DNA from: an uncultured bacterium
GTDB taxonomy: Bacteria; Desulfobacterota; Desulfobaccia; Desulfobaccales; 0-14-0-80-60-11
Length of the DNA: 58,392 nt
Assembly (NCBI GenBank): GCA_937943575.1
Contig: CALEAV010000052.1
Span: forward strand, 1 to 58,392
Direction: 5' to 3'
Positions 9,201 through 18,454 of the stretch are shown in pieces. A program made the position numbers and the translations under genes. The notes under the pieces were generated by a model, which saw nothing but the letters and a program-made list of their open reading frames with translations, made no database searches and was not told the origin of the DNA. Position 1 is the first letter of the stretch; each line of letters starts with the position of its first letter.

Positions 9201-10217
9201 ATGCACATCGGCCGCCAGTCGGAGATTTCACCCCAGGCCATCATCGAAGAGCCGGAAAACGTGGTCATCGGGGATCATGTGCAGATCAAGGCGGGGGTGG
9301 TGCTGCGCCCGGAGACCGGCTTCATCGTCATCGGCAACCACGTGGTCATCGACCACTACACCCTTATCCACGGCAAGGGAGGGGTGGAGATCGGCGACTG
9401 GTGCATCATCGCCCCCCACTGCGGGCTCTTTGCCCAGAGCCATGCCTTTGACTCCTTTGACAAGCCCATCACCCTGCAGCCCCTCACCGGCAGGGGCATC
9501 ACCCTCATGGGGGACAATTTGCTGGAGGCCGGGGCCATCATCCTGGACGGGGTGACCCTGGGCAAGGGCACGGTGGTGGGGGCCGGCGCGGTGGTCACCC
9601 AATCCTTCCCCATGGCCAAGGTCATCGCCGGCAACCCGGCCCGCATCCTCAAGGACCGGGCCCCCCGGGACACCTGGGAATTCCGCACCTCCGAGCGGGC
9701 CTCGGTGGACCTCACCCCGCCGGAATACTGGCCCTACATCGAGCAGCGGGCAGCCTTCGGGAGGCAGCTTCTCACCCCTGCGGATGTGGTCCTGGATCTG
9801 GGTTGCGGCGAGGGCTATCTCACCAATATCTTCCGGGAAAAATGCAGCACCATCATCGGCGTGGACTACTGCGAGGCGGCGGTGGCCAAAGCCCGGGGGC
9901 GCTACGGGCTGGACTGCCGGCACATGAGCTGCACCGCCCTGGATTTCCCCCCGGCCTCCTTTGACGTGGTCACCTGCTTTGAGCTCCTGGAGCACCTTAC
10001 CCGGCTGCAGGCCAAAAGGACCGTGATGGAGATCCTGCGGGTGCTGAAGCCCGGCGGCCGGCTGGTGGGCTCCACCCCCCTGCGCCAGGGCGGCGAGGGG
10101 ATATACGCCACCTATTCCCATATCCATGAATACAGTGCCCAGGAATTGCGGGCCCTCCTGCAGCCCTTTGCGAAGGTGGAGATCACCGGCAATTATTTCC
10201 TGGCGGTCAAGGGCTGA
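9201..10217 (+). CDS. Fusion of hexapeptide-repeat acyltransferase and SAM-dependent methyltransferase
   Basis: A 338-residue two-domain protein. Residues about 1-155 form a left-handed beta-helix acyltransferase of the WbbJ/maltose-acetyltransferase type, with repeats such as VVIGDHVQIKAG and VEIGDWCIIAPHCGLF, and the terminal GAGAVVTQSFP...IAGNPAR. Residues about 175-335 form a class I methyltransferase with motif I DLGCGEGYL and the later FDVVTCFELLEHL and LKPGGRLVGSTP blocks. The ATG at 9201 follows a G-rich ribosome binding site; an upstream in-frame ATG gives a non-homologous extension. It probably decorates a surface sugar or nucleotide sugar by acylation and methylation, given the glycosyltransferase genes on both sides. 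Substrate unknown. Confidence 0.85.
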   Translation: MHIGRQSEISPQAIIEEPENVVIGDHVQIKAGVVLRPETGFIVIGNHVVIDHYTLIHGKGGVEIGDWCIIAPHCGLFAQSHAFDSFDKPITLQPLTGRGITLMGDNLLEAGAIILDGVTLGKGTVVGAGAVVTQSFPMAKVIAGNPARILKDRAPRDTWEFRTSERASVDLTPPEYWPYIEQRAAFGRQLLTPADVVLDLGCGEGYLTNIFREKCSTIIGVDYCEAAVAKARGRYGLDCRHMSCTALDFPPASFDVVTCFELLEHLTRLQAKRTVMEILRVLKPGGRLVGSTPLRQGGEGIYATYSHIHEYSAQELRALLQPFAKVEITGNYFLAVKG

Positions 10218-10335
10218 GGGGTGGCGCCCTCCCAGGCGGGGGCGGCCGGGGAGGATGGGGAGGGCAGGGAGGCCGCAAAACCCTCAAGCCCCTTCTGAGA
10301 ACTTGGCGGGACCAGATTCTTTCGGGAGGACAGGC

Positions 10336-13300
10336 ATGAACATCTTGTTGGCCACCTCAGCGGCGCCGTCCCAGACCCCCTTTTCCACCACTGAGAAACG
10401 CCCGCCCCTGGGGCTGGGCTTTCTCATCTCCGTGCTCCGCCAGGCCGGGCACCGGGTCTTTTTCATTGACAACTACCTCAGACCCAGCAATTTCCTGGAC
10501 ACCGACTATCTGTGGCGCCATGACATCGAGGTGGTGGGGATCCATGCCAACACCATCTGTTTCCGGGACACCCGGCGGATGCTGTGGCGCCTGGAGTATC
10601 TGCGCCAGACCGGGCGCTGGCGGGGGAAGATCATCGTTGGCGGGCCCCATGCGGCGGTGGCCCCGGAGACCATCCCCGCCTTTGTGGACCATGTGGTCCA
10701 GGGGGAAGGGGAGCGAGTCCTTCTGGAGATCGTGGAGGGCCGGGAGACCCGGCGCCTGGTACGGGCCCCCCGCCTGGACAACCTGGACGAGCTGCCCCGG
10801 CCCGCCTGGGACTACTTCGTTCACCAGCCCTACACCTGGACGGGGGAGTGGTTCCCCGGCGCCCCGGTCTTCACCCTGAACACCAGCCGGGGTTGCCCCT
10901 ATGGGTGCACCTTCTGTTCCGTGGGCTCCATCTGGGGCCGCAAGTACACCTGCTTCAGCGCCGAGCGCATCGTGGCCGACGTTGAGTACTTAGTGAAGAC
11001 CTACGGGGCCCAGGGCATCTATTTCCGGGAAGACAACTTCACCGTCCACCGGGAGCGCACCGAAACCTTCTGCCGCCTCCTCCTGAACAAGGGCCTGAAA
11101 CTCACCTGGGCCTGCGAAACCCGGGTGGACGCCCTGGACCGGGAGCTCCTGGGCCTGATGCAGCGCGCCGGGCTGGCGGGGCTGTATTTCGGGGTGGAGA
11201 GCGGCTCGCCGGCGGTTTTGGAGCGCCTCCACAAGGGCATCACGGTGGAGCAGATCCGCGCCGCCTTCAGCTGGTGCCGGGAGCTGGGCCTGAGGACCGC
11301 GGCCAGCGTCATTGTGGGCACCCCCGGCGAGACCCCCCGGGACCTGGAGCTGACTGAGGCGCTCCTTGCCGAGATCCAGCCCACGGTCATCTGGCACAAC
11401 GTCTTTGTGGGCATTCCCACCAGCCGCCTCTACCGCCAGGTCCTGGAAGACCGGGAGTACGAGTTCATCGATGACCGGGGGCTGGTGTATCTCCCCGGGC
11501 ACGATGAGCGGGTGCGCCGGTTTTATGGCGGGCGCTGGGACGCCGGGGTGCCTCTGCGCCGGGGGCCGGATGGCGGCCCTGAGGACCCCGGAGTCAGCGT
11601 GGTGATGGCGGTGCACAACGGCGCCCCCTATCTCAGGGAGGCCGTCCAGAGCATTCTCGACCAGACCTACCCCCAGTTTGAGGTGATCATCATCGATGAC
11701 GCCTCCACCGACGCCACCCCGGAGATCCTGGCGCAGTTGAACGACTGCCGGATCAAGGTGCTGCGCAACCCCACCCGGCTGGGGCTCGCCGCCTCCCTCA
11801 ACCGGGGGATCCGGGAGGCCCGGGCCCCCTATATCGCCCGCATGGATGCCGATGACCTCTCCCTGCCGGAGCGGCTGATGCGCCAGCGGCAGTTCCTGGA
11901 GGAGCACCCCGACCATGCCCTGGTGGGGAGCAGCTACTACCAGATGGACGCCCAGGGCCGGATTGTGGGGCTGGTGCCGGTGCTCACTGACAATGAGGCG
12001 CTGCAGGCCGGTCTCCTGGAGCAGAACTGGTTCGGCCACGGCAGCGTCATGGTGCGCCGCCAGGCCCTCCTGGAGGTGGGGGGCTATAACGAGCGCTTCA
12101 CCTGCGCCCAGGACTACGACCTGTGGCTGCGGCTGGCGGAGCGCCATAAAATCGCCAACCTGCCGGAGCCCCTGTATTGCTGGCGCCGGACGGAGGGGGG
12201 CATCTCCCAGGCCCGGCGGGCGGAACAGGAGCATTTTGCCCGGCTGGCCAGACAGGAGGCCGCGGCCCGGCGGCAGGGCCTGCCCGAGGAGGCCCCCGCA
12301 GGGTCCCCTGCTCCGGCCGAGCCGCCCCTGGTGTCCGTCATTGTCCCCACCCACAACCGCCCCCAGATGCTGGTGGAGGCGGTGCAGAGCATCCTGAACC
12401 AGACGTATCCCCACATAGAGATTATCGTGGTGAACGACGGCGGGGTGGAGGTGGAAGGGGTCATCCGGTGGCTCAACCGCAACGGCACCATCACCTACGT
12501 GCGCCATGACCGCAACCGGGGGCTGGCCGCCGCCCGCAACACCGGCCTCAGGCTGGCCAGGGGCAAATACATCGCCTACCTGGACGACGATGACCTCTTC
12601 TATCCGGAGCATGTGGAGACCCTGGTCACGGCCCTGGAGGGAGGCCCCTACCGGGTGGCGTACACCGATGCCTGCCAGGCCGCCCAGGTGTGGGACCACG
12701 GCCGCTATGTCACCGTCAGCCGGGAGGTCAACTTCTCCCATGATTTCCAGCGGGATGAGCTTCTGGTGAGCAACCGCTTCCCGGTGCTCTGTGTCATGCA
12801 TGAGAAAGCCTGCCTGGAGGACGTGGGCCTCTTTGATGAAACCCTCACCAGCCACGAGGACTGGGACCTGTGGATCCGCCTGGCCCAGCGGGAGGATTTC
12901 CTTCACATTCCCAAGGTGACGGCGGAATACTCCTGGCGCACCGACGGCAGCACCATGACCAGCAGGTCCCCGGAGGACTTTGTCCGCACCCTGAAGGTGA
13001 TCTATGACCGCTACGCCCCCCTGGTGGCGGACAAGCCGGAGATCCAGGAAAAGCAGCGGCAATTCCTGGCCGGGGTGCTGCAGCGGCCGGAGGGTTCCTC
13101 CCCGCCCGGGCCGGGGGCGGCTGACGGTGCCGCGGCGCCCGGGGCGGCCCCCCTGGGAGAGCTGCTGGCCCCTTTGCCCCGGCCACCGGAAGAGGTGCCC
13201 CCGGCCGGAGAGCCCCCCGCTGCGGGGCCCGAGGCTCCCCCGGTGTCCATCATCATCCCGGTGTACAACAACCTGAAGCTCACCCGGGACTGCCTGGCCT

Positions 13301-14241
13301 CCATTGCGGCGCACACCCCGGCCGGGCTGTATGAGCTCATCGTGGTGGACAACGCCTCCACGGACCAAAGCGGCGCCTTCCTGGAGGAGCAGGCCCGGAG
13401 CGGGCGGCTGAGGCTTATCCGCAATGACGCCAATCTGGGGTTCTCCCGGGCCTGCAACCAGGGGGCCCAAGCCGCCCGGGGGGAGTTTCTGCTCTTCCTC
13501 AACAACGACACCCTGGTCACCGCCGGCTGGCTGGAGGCCCTCCTGGAGACGGCCCGGGAAGATGAGCGCATCGCGGCGGTGGGGGCCAAGCTTCTTTATC
13601 CCGACGACTCGGTGCAACACGCCGGGGTGGTTTTCAATCGTCACGGCACGGTCTACCATCTCTACCGCCATCTCCATCGGGACCATCCGGCAGTGAACAA
13701 GGTGCGGGAGTTTAGGGTGCTCACCGCCGCCTGCCTGCTGGTGCGGCGCACCGCCTTCTTTGAGGTGGGCCTCTTTGATGAACACTTTGTCAACGGCTTT
13801 GAGGATGTGGACCTGTGCCTGCGCCTGGGGGAGGCGGGCTGGCGGCTGATCTACCAGCCCGCGGCGGTGGTCTACCATCTGGAAAGCAAGACCCCGGGCC
13901 GCTTTGACCGGGAGTCGGAGAATATCCGCTATCTCCTGCGCAAATGGCAGGGCCGCCTGGTGCCCGATGATGAGGCCTACTATGAGGCGGACGGCCTCCG
14001 ACTGGAGTGGGTCCTGGATGCCCAGGGCCGGCGGCAGGCCGTGCTCCACGACCTGAACCCCAACCCCTACAAGGCGGAGGCCCGGGCGCTGGTGGAGCAG
14101 GGGGAGCTGGAAAAGGCCCTGGAGTGCTACCGGAGGGCCGCGCTCTTCAACCCCCTGGATCCCCGACACCACCTGCTCCTGGCGGAGATGGAGGTGGTCC
14201 GGGAGATGCTGGCGCCGCCGGACCAGGCGGTGCACGCCTGA
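10336..14241 (+). CDS. Multidomain B12-binding radical SAM / triple GT2 glycosyltransferase / TPR protein
   Basis: A 1301-residue cytoplasmic megaprotein. Domains in order: a cobalamin-binding-like Rossmann domain (about residues 1-150, PPLGLGFLISVLRQAGHRV); a radical SAM domain (about 170-400) with the 4Fe-4S CxxxCxxC at Cys187/191/194 (GCPYGCTFC) and the GVESGS block; then three GT-A family 2 glycosyltransferase domains. These begin near residue 418 (VSVVMAVHNG), 664 (VSVIVPTHNR) and 968 (VSIIIPVYNN), each with its metal-binding acidic motif (MDADD, LDDDD, NNDT-type). A short TPR-like tail ends at 1301 (ELEKALECYRRAALFNPLD). Pro/Ala/Gly linkers separate the GT2 domains. The ATG at 10336 has a GGGAGGA site. 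It lies 118 bases after the acyltransferase-methyltransferase gene. It presumably builds and chemically modifies a surface glycan; the reaction is unknown. Confidence 0.85.
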   Translation: MNILLATSAAPSQTPFSTTEKRPPLGLGFLISVLRQAGHRVFFIDNYLRPSNFLDTDYLWRHDIEVVGIHANTICFRDTRRMLWRLEYLRQTGRWRGKIIVGGPHAAVAPETIPAFVDHVVQGEGERVLLEIVEGRETRRLVRAPRLDNLDELPRPAWDYFVHQPYTWTGEWFPGAPVFTLNTSRGCPYGCTFCSVGSIWGRKYTCFSAERIVADVEYLVKTYGAQGIYFREDNFTVHRERTETFCRLLLNKGLKLTWACETRVDALDRELLGLMQRAGLAGLYFGVESGSPAVLERLHKGITVEQIRAAFSWCRELGLRTAASVIVGTPGETPRDLELTEALLAEIQPTVIWHNVFVGIPTSRLYRQVLEDREYEFIDDRGLVYLPGHDERVRRFYGGRWDAGVPLRRGPDGGPEDPGVSVVMAVHNGAPYLREAVQSILDQTYPQFEVIIIDDASTDATPEILAQLNDCRIKVLRNPTRLGLAASLNRGIREARAPYIARMDADDLSLPERLMRQRQFLEEHPDHALVGSSYYQMDAQGRIVGLVPVLTDNEALQAGLLEQNWFGHGSVMVRRQALLEVGGYNERFTCAQDYDLWLRLAERHKIANLPEPLYCWRRTEGGISQARRAEQEHFARLARQEAAARRQGLPEEAPAGSPAPAEPPLVSVIVPTHNRPQMLVEAVQSILNQTYPHIEIIVVNDGGVEVEGVIRWLNRNGTITYVRHDRNRGLAAARNTGLRLARGKYIAYLDDDDLFYPEHVETLVTALEGGPYRVAYTDACQAAQVWDHGRYVTVSREVNFSHDFQRDELLVSNRFPVLCVMHEKACLEDVGLFDETLTSHEDWDLWIRLAQREDFLHIPKVTAEYSWRTDGSTMTSRSPEDFVRTLKVIYDRYAPLVADKPEIQEKQRQFLAGVLQRPEGSSPPGPGAADGAAAPGAAPLGELLAPLPRPPEEVPPAGEPPAAGPEAPPVSIIIPVYNNLKLTRDCLASIAAHTPAGLYELIVVDNASTDQSGAFLEEQARSGRLRLIRNDANLGFSRACNQGAQAARGEFLLFLNNDTLVTAGWLEALLETAREDERIAAVGAKLLYPDDSVQHAGVVFNRHGTVYHLYRHLHRDHPAVNKVREFRVLTAACLLVRRTAFFEVGLFDEHFVNGFEDVDLCLRLGEAGWRLIYQPAAVVYHLESKTPGRFDRESENIRYLLRKWQGRLVPDDEAYYEADGLRLEWVLDAQGRRQAVLHDLNPNPYKAEARALVEQGELEKALECYRRAALFNPLDPRHHLLLAEMEVVREMLAPPDQAVHA

Positions 14242-14510
14242 AGGCAGAGGGGAAGGCCTGGAAGAGTGAGGGTGAGGGGGTGTGGAAGGGGGTGTTTGCA
14301 GAAAGGGGACAGCAGAGCCTGCCTCTGACCTGACAACGCCTCCTTTCCCCTCCCCACCCCGGGGGTTGGGCGCCCTCAAAGGCAGGGCTCCAGCCGGGGG
14401 CCCGCCTCTGGCCAGCTTTCCCTGGCCGGACCCGCCCTTTCCCCCGGTCATCGTCTTGTCCCATGCTTAGCCGGCCTTCCCCCTGACTCCATCTCCTTTT
14501 CCGGCGGCCC

Positions 14511-14558
14511 CTTGACACCGCCGTCGGCCTTGTCAAGGTGAGCAAATTATTATATATT
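14511..14558 (+). promoter_or_regulatory. Candidate promoter with overlapping inverted repeat, upstream of aminopropyltransferase
   Basis: TTGTCA (14530-14535), 17-base spacer, TATATT (14553-14558). The -35 element lies in the right arm of a 7-bp inverted repeat CTTGACA (14511-14517) / TGTCAAG (14531-14537) with a 13-base centre, which could be an operator. The implied leader to the gene at 14792 is over 200 bases. The rest of the 14242-14791 gap is G/C-rich sequence in which I see no gene. Confidence 0.45.
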
Positions 14559-14791
14559 GGGCCAGACTTGGGGGAGGGCCGGGGACCACAGGGCTTCCCG
14601 CCCTCCCCTTCATCTCCCTGCCCTGATGCAGAGGGGGGAGCTCGGCCGGCCGCGGCGGGGTGGACGGGGAACACAGGTCCGGCCGCTTCCGCCGCCAGCC
14701 CTGCCCGGTTCCCTCAAGGAGCCGGGACGCCACCCTGAGGGAGCTTTTCATCAGTTTTTCAAGACCGAACATCGTGTGAGGGGAGTGAAGG

Positions 14792-15757
14792 ATGACCCAG
14801 GAGCAGCCCGCCCCCCGCCAGACCCGGTGGCCGGCGGGGGATTGGTTTCTGGACCGGGGCAGCCCCGCGGACCTCATCGCCTACGAGCGCCAGGAGGTCC
14901 TTGTCCGGGGCCGCACCGCCTTTCAGGAATACGAGATCTTCACCAGCTCCATCTTCGGCCGGGTCCTGGTGCTGGACGACCGGGTGCAGTCCGCCTCCCG
15001 GGATGAGTTCATCTACCATGAGGCCCTGGTGCAGCCGGTGATGGTGGCGCATCCTGAGCCCCGGCGGGTGATGATCATGGGGGGCGGGGAGGGGGCCACC
15101 CTGCGGGAGGTGCTGCGGCACCGCACGGTGAGCGAAGCGGTAATGGTGGACATCGACGCCGAGCTGGTGGAGGTGTGCAGGAAGTGGCTCCCCAGCTTCC
15201 ACCAGGGGGCCTTCGACGACCCCCGCACCCGCCTGGTGGTGGCCGACGCCCGGGGCTGGCTGGAAAAGCAGCCCGACGGCGCCTTTGACGTCATCATCGT
15301 GGATCTGCCCGAGCCCCTGGAGGCCGGCCCGGCCCTCAAGCTCTTCACCCGGGAGATGTACGAGCTCATCCGCCGGAAGCTGACCCCTCACGGGTTGATG
15401 TCGGTACAGTCGGGCTCCGCCGGGGTGGTGGGGCAGCTCATGCCCGATATTTACCGCACCCTGACGGCGGTCTTTTCCCGGGTGATGCCGTATGTGGCCT
15501 TTGTCTCCAGCTTCATGGACCTCTACGGCTTCCATGTGGCCGGCGGCGAGAGCTTCCGGTGGCCCTCCCCGGAGGAGGTGGCGGCCCGGCTGAAGGAGCG
15601 GGGGGTGACGGGCCTTGGGTGGTTCAGCCCGGAGTACTCGGTGGCGGTGGGGCGGCTGCCGGTGTATCTCAGAAACCGCCTGGAGGAGGAGGGCCGGCTT
15701 CTCACCGACGAGCAGCCCTTCGGGCCCCGCCACCCCGGGGAGCGGATCTTCTACTGA
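14792..15757 (+). CDS. speE: Spermidine/thermospermine synthase-like aminopropyltransferase
   Basis: A 321-residue enzyme of the polyamine synthase (PABS) family. It would transfer an aminopropyl group from decarboxylated S-adenosylmethionine to putrescine or spermidine. The N-terminal beta domain (about 1-65) is followed by the Rossmann domain with GGGEGATLREVLRH near residue 93, VDIDAELVEVC, and the catalytic region VIIVDLPEPLEAGPALKLFT. The last block resembles the thermospermine synthase (ACL5) branch more than classic spermidine synthases, which read DSTDP-like sequences. The ATG follows GTGAAGG. No S-adenosylmethionine decarboxylase gene is in the window. Product specificity is inference. 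Confidence 0.85.
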   Translation: MTQEQPAPRQTRWPAGDWFLDRGSPADLIAYERQEVLVRGRTAFQEYEIFTSSIFGRVLVLDDRVQSASRDEFIYHEALVQPVMVAHPEPRRVMIMGGGEGATLREVLRHRTVSEAVMVDIDAELVEVCRKWLPSFHQGAFDDPRTRLVVADARGWLEKQPDGAFDVIIVDLPEPLEAGPALKLFTREMYELIRRKLTPHGLMSVQSGSAGVVGQLMPDIYRTLTAVFSRVMPYVAFVSSFMDLYGFHVAGGESFRWPSPEEVAARLKERGVTGLGWFSPEYSVAVGRLPVYLRNRLEEEGRLLTDEQPFGPRHPGERIFY

Positions 15758-16042
15758 TTCAGGCCCAAAGCGGCGGGGCCCTGGCCGTCGCCCGCCGCCT
15801 GGGATTCCGGGGAAAGGGGTTTTCCAGGAAATAGCGGGAAGGGCCGTGGTTCTGCGCAGCTCCCGGCCCCGGGGTGGGGGGGTGATCGAGGCTACGGCCA
15901 GGTAAGGGCTGGGGGAGGGGCTCGGAGAGAGGGGGCGGCGGTCCACCTCGCCCAACAGATATCTGCGGCGGTTCCAAGTCACGAGGGCATTTCCCTCCGC
16001 GTCCAGTTGCCCCGGATCCGGCGGGGAAAGGCGGTCACGACC

Positions 16043-16855
16043 ATGGCCAGGAGAGTGGGAGTCTATGTGGACTCCATGAACATCATGCGCAGCGGCGGCT
16101 ACGGCATGCGCTACGAGGTGGTGCGCCGGCTGGCGGACCAGGAGGGCAACGAGGTCCTGCGCCTCAATGCCTACGTGGCGGTGGATGAGGAGCGGGCCGC
16201 CTCCGATCCCACCTACAAGAGCACCCTGAACTTCATCCTGACTTTGCGGGACCTGGGCTTCAAGGTGGTGGAGAAGCCCATCCGCTGGTTCACCGATGAA
16301 TCGGGCCGCACCTACGGCAAGGCCAACCTGGACATGGACATGGCCCTGGACATCATCTCCCAGTCCGACCGCCTGGATGTCATCTACCTCTTCACCGGGG
16401 ACGGGGATTTCTGCAGCGTGGTGAACATTGTCCAGGCCAAGGGCTGCCGGGTGGAGCTGGTGGCCTTCAGCAATGTCTCCGGCCGCCTGCGCCGGGAGGT
16501 GGACCTGTTCATTCCCGGGTATCTCATCCCCAATCTGCTGCCCACGGCCCAGGCCGAGGCCGGGGCACCGGCCTGGGGGGAGCCCGGCAGCCGGGTCAGG
16601 GGGGTGTGTACCAAGTTCTTCCAGGACCGGCATTACGGTTTCCTGCGCTTCATGCACACCCTGGGCAAGTTCTGGGTCACCGACACCCGCCTGGAAGAGT
16701 CTCCTTATACCTCGGTGTTTTTCCTGGAGAAGGACCTGCCCCGGGGGGTGCCGCCGGAGCACCTCCCCAGCCGGGATTACATTCTCGAATTCACCCTGAG
16801 CGAGACGGAAAAGGGCCTGGTGGCAGGCGAGATCGAGCTGATCTACAAATACTGA
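16043..16855 (+). CDS. NYN (LabA/DUF88-like) domain protein with cold-shock-like C-terminal domain
   Basis: A 270-residue protein. The N-terminal NYN/PIN-like domain (about residues 1-165) starts MARRVGVYVDSMN, has the acidic cluster LDMDMALDI and the signature TGDGDFCSVV, followed by VELVAFS. These acidic residues would bind metal for RNA cleavage. The C-terminal part (about 190-270) begins GVCTKFFQDRHYGFLRF and looks like a beta-barrel of cold-shock type, suggesting RNA binding. The start at 16043 fits the family; an upstream ATG adds 12 basic residues. It lies between the aminopropyltransferase and glgA on the same strand. The 285-base gap before it shows no clear feature. Role inferred: RNA processing or turnover. 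Confidence 0.8.
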   Translation: MARRVGVYVDSMNIMRSGGYGMRYEVVRRLADQEGNEVLRLNAYVAVDEERAASDPTYKSTLNFILTLRDLGFKVVEKPIRWFTDESGRTYGKANLDMDMALDIISQSDRLDVIYLFTGDGDFCSVVNIVQAKGCRVELVAFSNVSGRLRREVDLFIPGYLIPNLLPTAQAEAGAPAWGEPGSRVRGVCTKFFQDRHYGFLRFMHTLGKFWVTDTRLEESPYTSVFFLEKDLPRGVPPEHLPSRDYILEFTLSETEKGLVAGEIELIYKY

Positions 16856-16975
16856 AGTCAAGGGACCGGGGGCGGGGAGGGTCACCCATGCCCTCAGGTT
16901 TTTCTGCTGCGGCGCCGATGAAGGGGAGGGGGGAAAGCCCCATCCCTGTGGTGGCCTTGTGGGAAAGGAGAGAAC

Positions 16976-18421
16976 ATGCGGGTTCTGTTTGTGGCCTCCG
17001 AGGCGGTGCCCTTCGCCAAAACCGGCGGCCTGGCGGATGTTATCGGCGCCCTGCCCCGGGCTTTGCGGGATCTGGGGCTGGAGGTGCGGGTGCTCATGCC
17101 TGCTTACGGCCAGGTGAAGCAGGGCAAAATCCCCCTGAAGGTGGCGGTGGAGGACCTGGAGGGGCACCTGGGCTGGCAGCCCCTGGCCTTCAATCTGCTC
17201 TCCCCCGCCGAAGGGGACCACCCCTTCTGGTTCGTGGAGCGGGACGAGTTTTTCGAGCGCAGCCAGCTCTACGGCACCCCCAAGGGGGATTATTTCGACA
17301 ATCTGGAGCGCTTTGCCTTTTTCTGCTCCACCGTGCCCGCGGTCTGCCAGGCCATGGGCTTTCGGCCGGAGGTCATCCACTGCCATGACTGGCAGGCGGC
17401 CCTGGTGCCGGTTTATTTAAGGCACCGCTGGGGGGCCACCCCCCCGGCCGGCGCCAAGACCCTCCTCACCATCCACAACCTGGCCTACCAGGGGCTCTTC
17501 CCCAAGGAGAAGTTCCCCCTCCTGGGGCTGGACTGGTCGCTCTTTTGCATAGACGGCCTGGAGTTTTACGACCAGATCAATCTGCTGAAGGGCGGCATCG
17601 TCTTTGCCGACGCCATCAGCACCGTCAGCCGGGGCTACAGCAAGGAGATCCAGACGCCCGAGTTCGGCTACGGCCTGGAAGGCGTGCTCCAGAGCCGGGC
17701 GGAGGCGCTTTTCGGCATTGTCAACGGCGTGGACTACCGGGACTGGGACCCGGCCACCGACCACCTCATCCCGCACCACTACAGCCCCGAGGACCTGAGC
17801 GGCAAGGTCAAAAACAAGATGGCCCTGATGGCCGCCTTCAACCTGGATCTCAGGCTCTCGACCCAGCCTCTGATGGGCATTATCTCCCGTCTGGCGGACC
17901 AGAAGGGCTTTGACCTGGTGGCCCAGGTGCTGCCGGAGCTCATGGCCCGGGACCTGCCGGTGGTGATTCTGGGCACCGGCGAGGAGAAGTACCACCGCTG
18001 GCTGGCGGAGGTGGCGCCCCAATACCCCGGCAGGCTGGGGGTGAAGATCGCCTTTGACAACTCCCTGGCCCACCTCATCGAGGCCGGGGCCGACATCTTC
18101 CTCATGCCCTCCCGGTATGAGCCCTGTGGCCTCAACCAGCTCTACTCCCTCAAATACGGCACCGTGCCGGTGGTGCGGGCCACCGGGGGCCTGGCGGACA
18201 CGGTGGCGCCGGTGGATGTGAAGAAGGGCACCGGCACCGGCTTCCTCTTCCGGGAGTACTCCGCCCAGGCCTTCATCCGGGCCATCAACGAGGCGGTGGC
18301 GGCTTACAAAGACCGGGAGCTGTGGCAGAAGATCATGATTAACGGCATGACCCAGGACTGGTCCTGGAACGCCTCGGCCAGGGAATACCTCACCCTGTAT
18401 GAGCGGCTCCTCACCGGCTGA
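16976..18421 (+). CDS. glgA: Glycogen (starch) synthase, GT5
   Basis: Transfers glucose from ADP-glucose to the non-reducing end of alpha-1,4-glucan. The 481 residues match the family. The N-terminal ADP-glucose loop is KTGGLADVIGALP (about 15-27). Other GT5 landmarks are VIHCHDWQAAL, SRLADQKGFDL, and the C-terminal PSRYEPCGLNQLYSLKYGT that contains the catalytic Glu. A ribosome binding site (AAAGGAGAG) precedes the ATG. No other glycogen genes are present here, so the rest of the pathway must lie elsewhere. Confidence 0.96.
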   Translation: MRVLFVASEAVPFAKTGGLADVIGALPRALRDLGLEVRVLMPAYGQVKQGKIPLKVAVEDLEGHLGWQPLAFNLLSPAEGDHPFWFVERDEFFERSQLYGTPKGDYFDNLERFAFFCSTVPAVCQAMGFRPEVIHCHDWQAALVPVYLRHRWGATPPAGAKTLLTIHNLAYQGLFPKEKFPLLGLDWSLFCIDGLEFYDQINLLKGGIVFADAISTVSRGYSKEIQTPEFGYGLEGVLQSRAEALFGIVNGVDYRDWDPATDHLIPHHYSPEDLSGKVKNKMALMAAFNLDLRLSTQPLMGIISRLADQKGFDLVAQVLPELMARDLPVVILGTGEEKYHRWLAEVAPQYPGRLGVKIAFDNSLAHLIEAGADIFLMPSRYEPCGLNQLYSLKYGTVPVVRATGGLADTVAPVDVKKGTGTGFLFREYSAQAFIRAINEAVAAYKDRELWQKIMINGMTQDWSWNASAREYLTLYERLLTG

Positions 18422-18454
18422 GCGTCCAAGGCCGGGGACCGGCGCCGGCTCCGG

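Noticed and set aside
10990-14451. 1153-residue minus-strand open frame opposite the radical SAM-GT2 gene
   Set aside because: Translation is His/Gly/Pro-rich without any domain; codon-bias shadow of a clear plus-strand gene.
14759-17386. 875-residue minus-strand open frame spanning several plus-strand genes
   Set aside because: It crosses the aminopropyltransferase, NYN and glgA genes and shows no protein family features.
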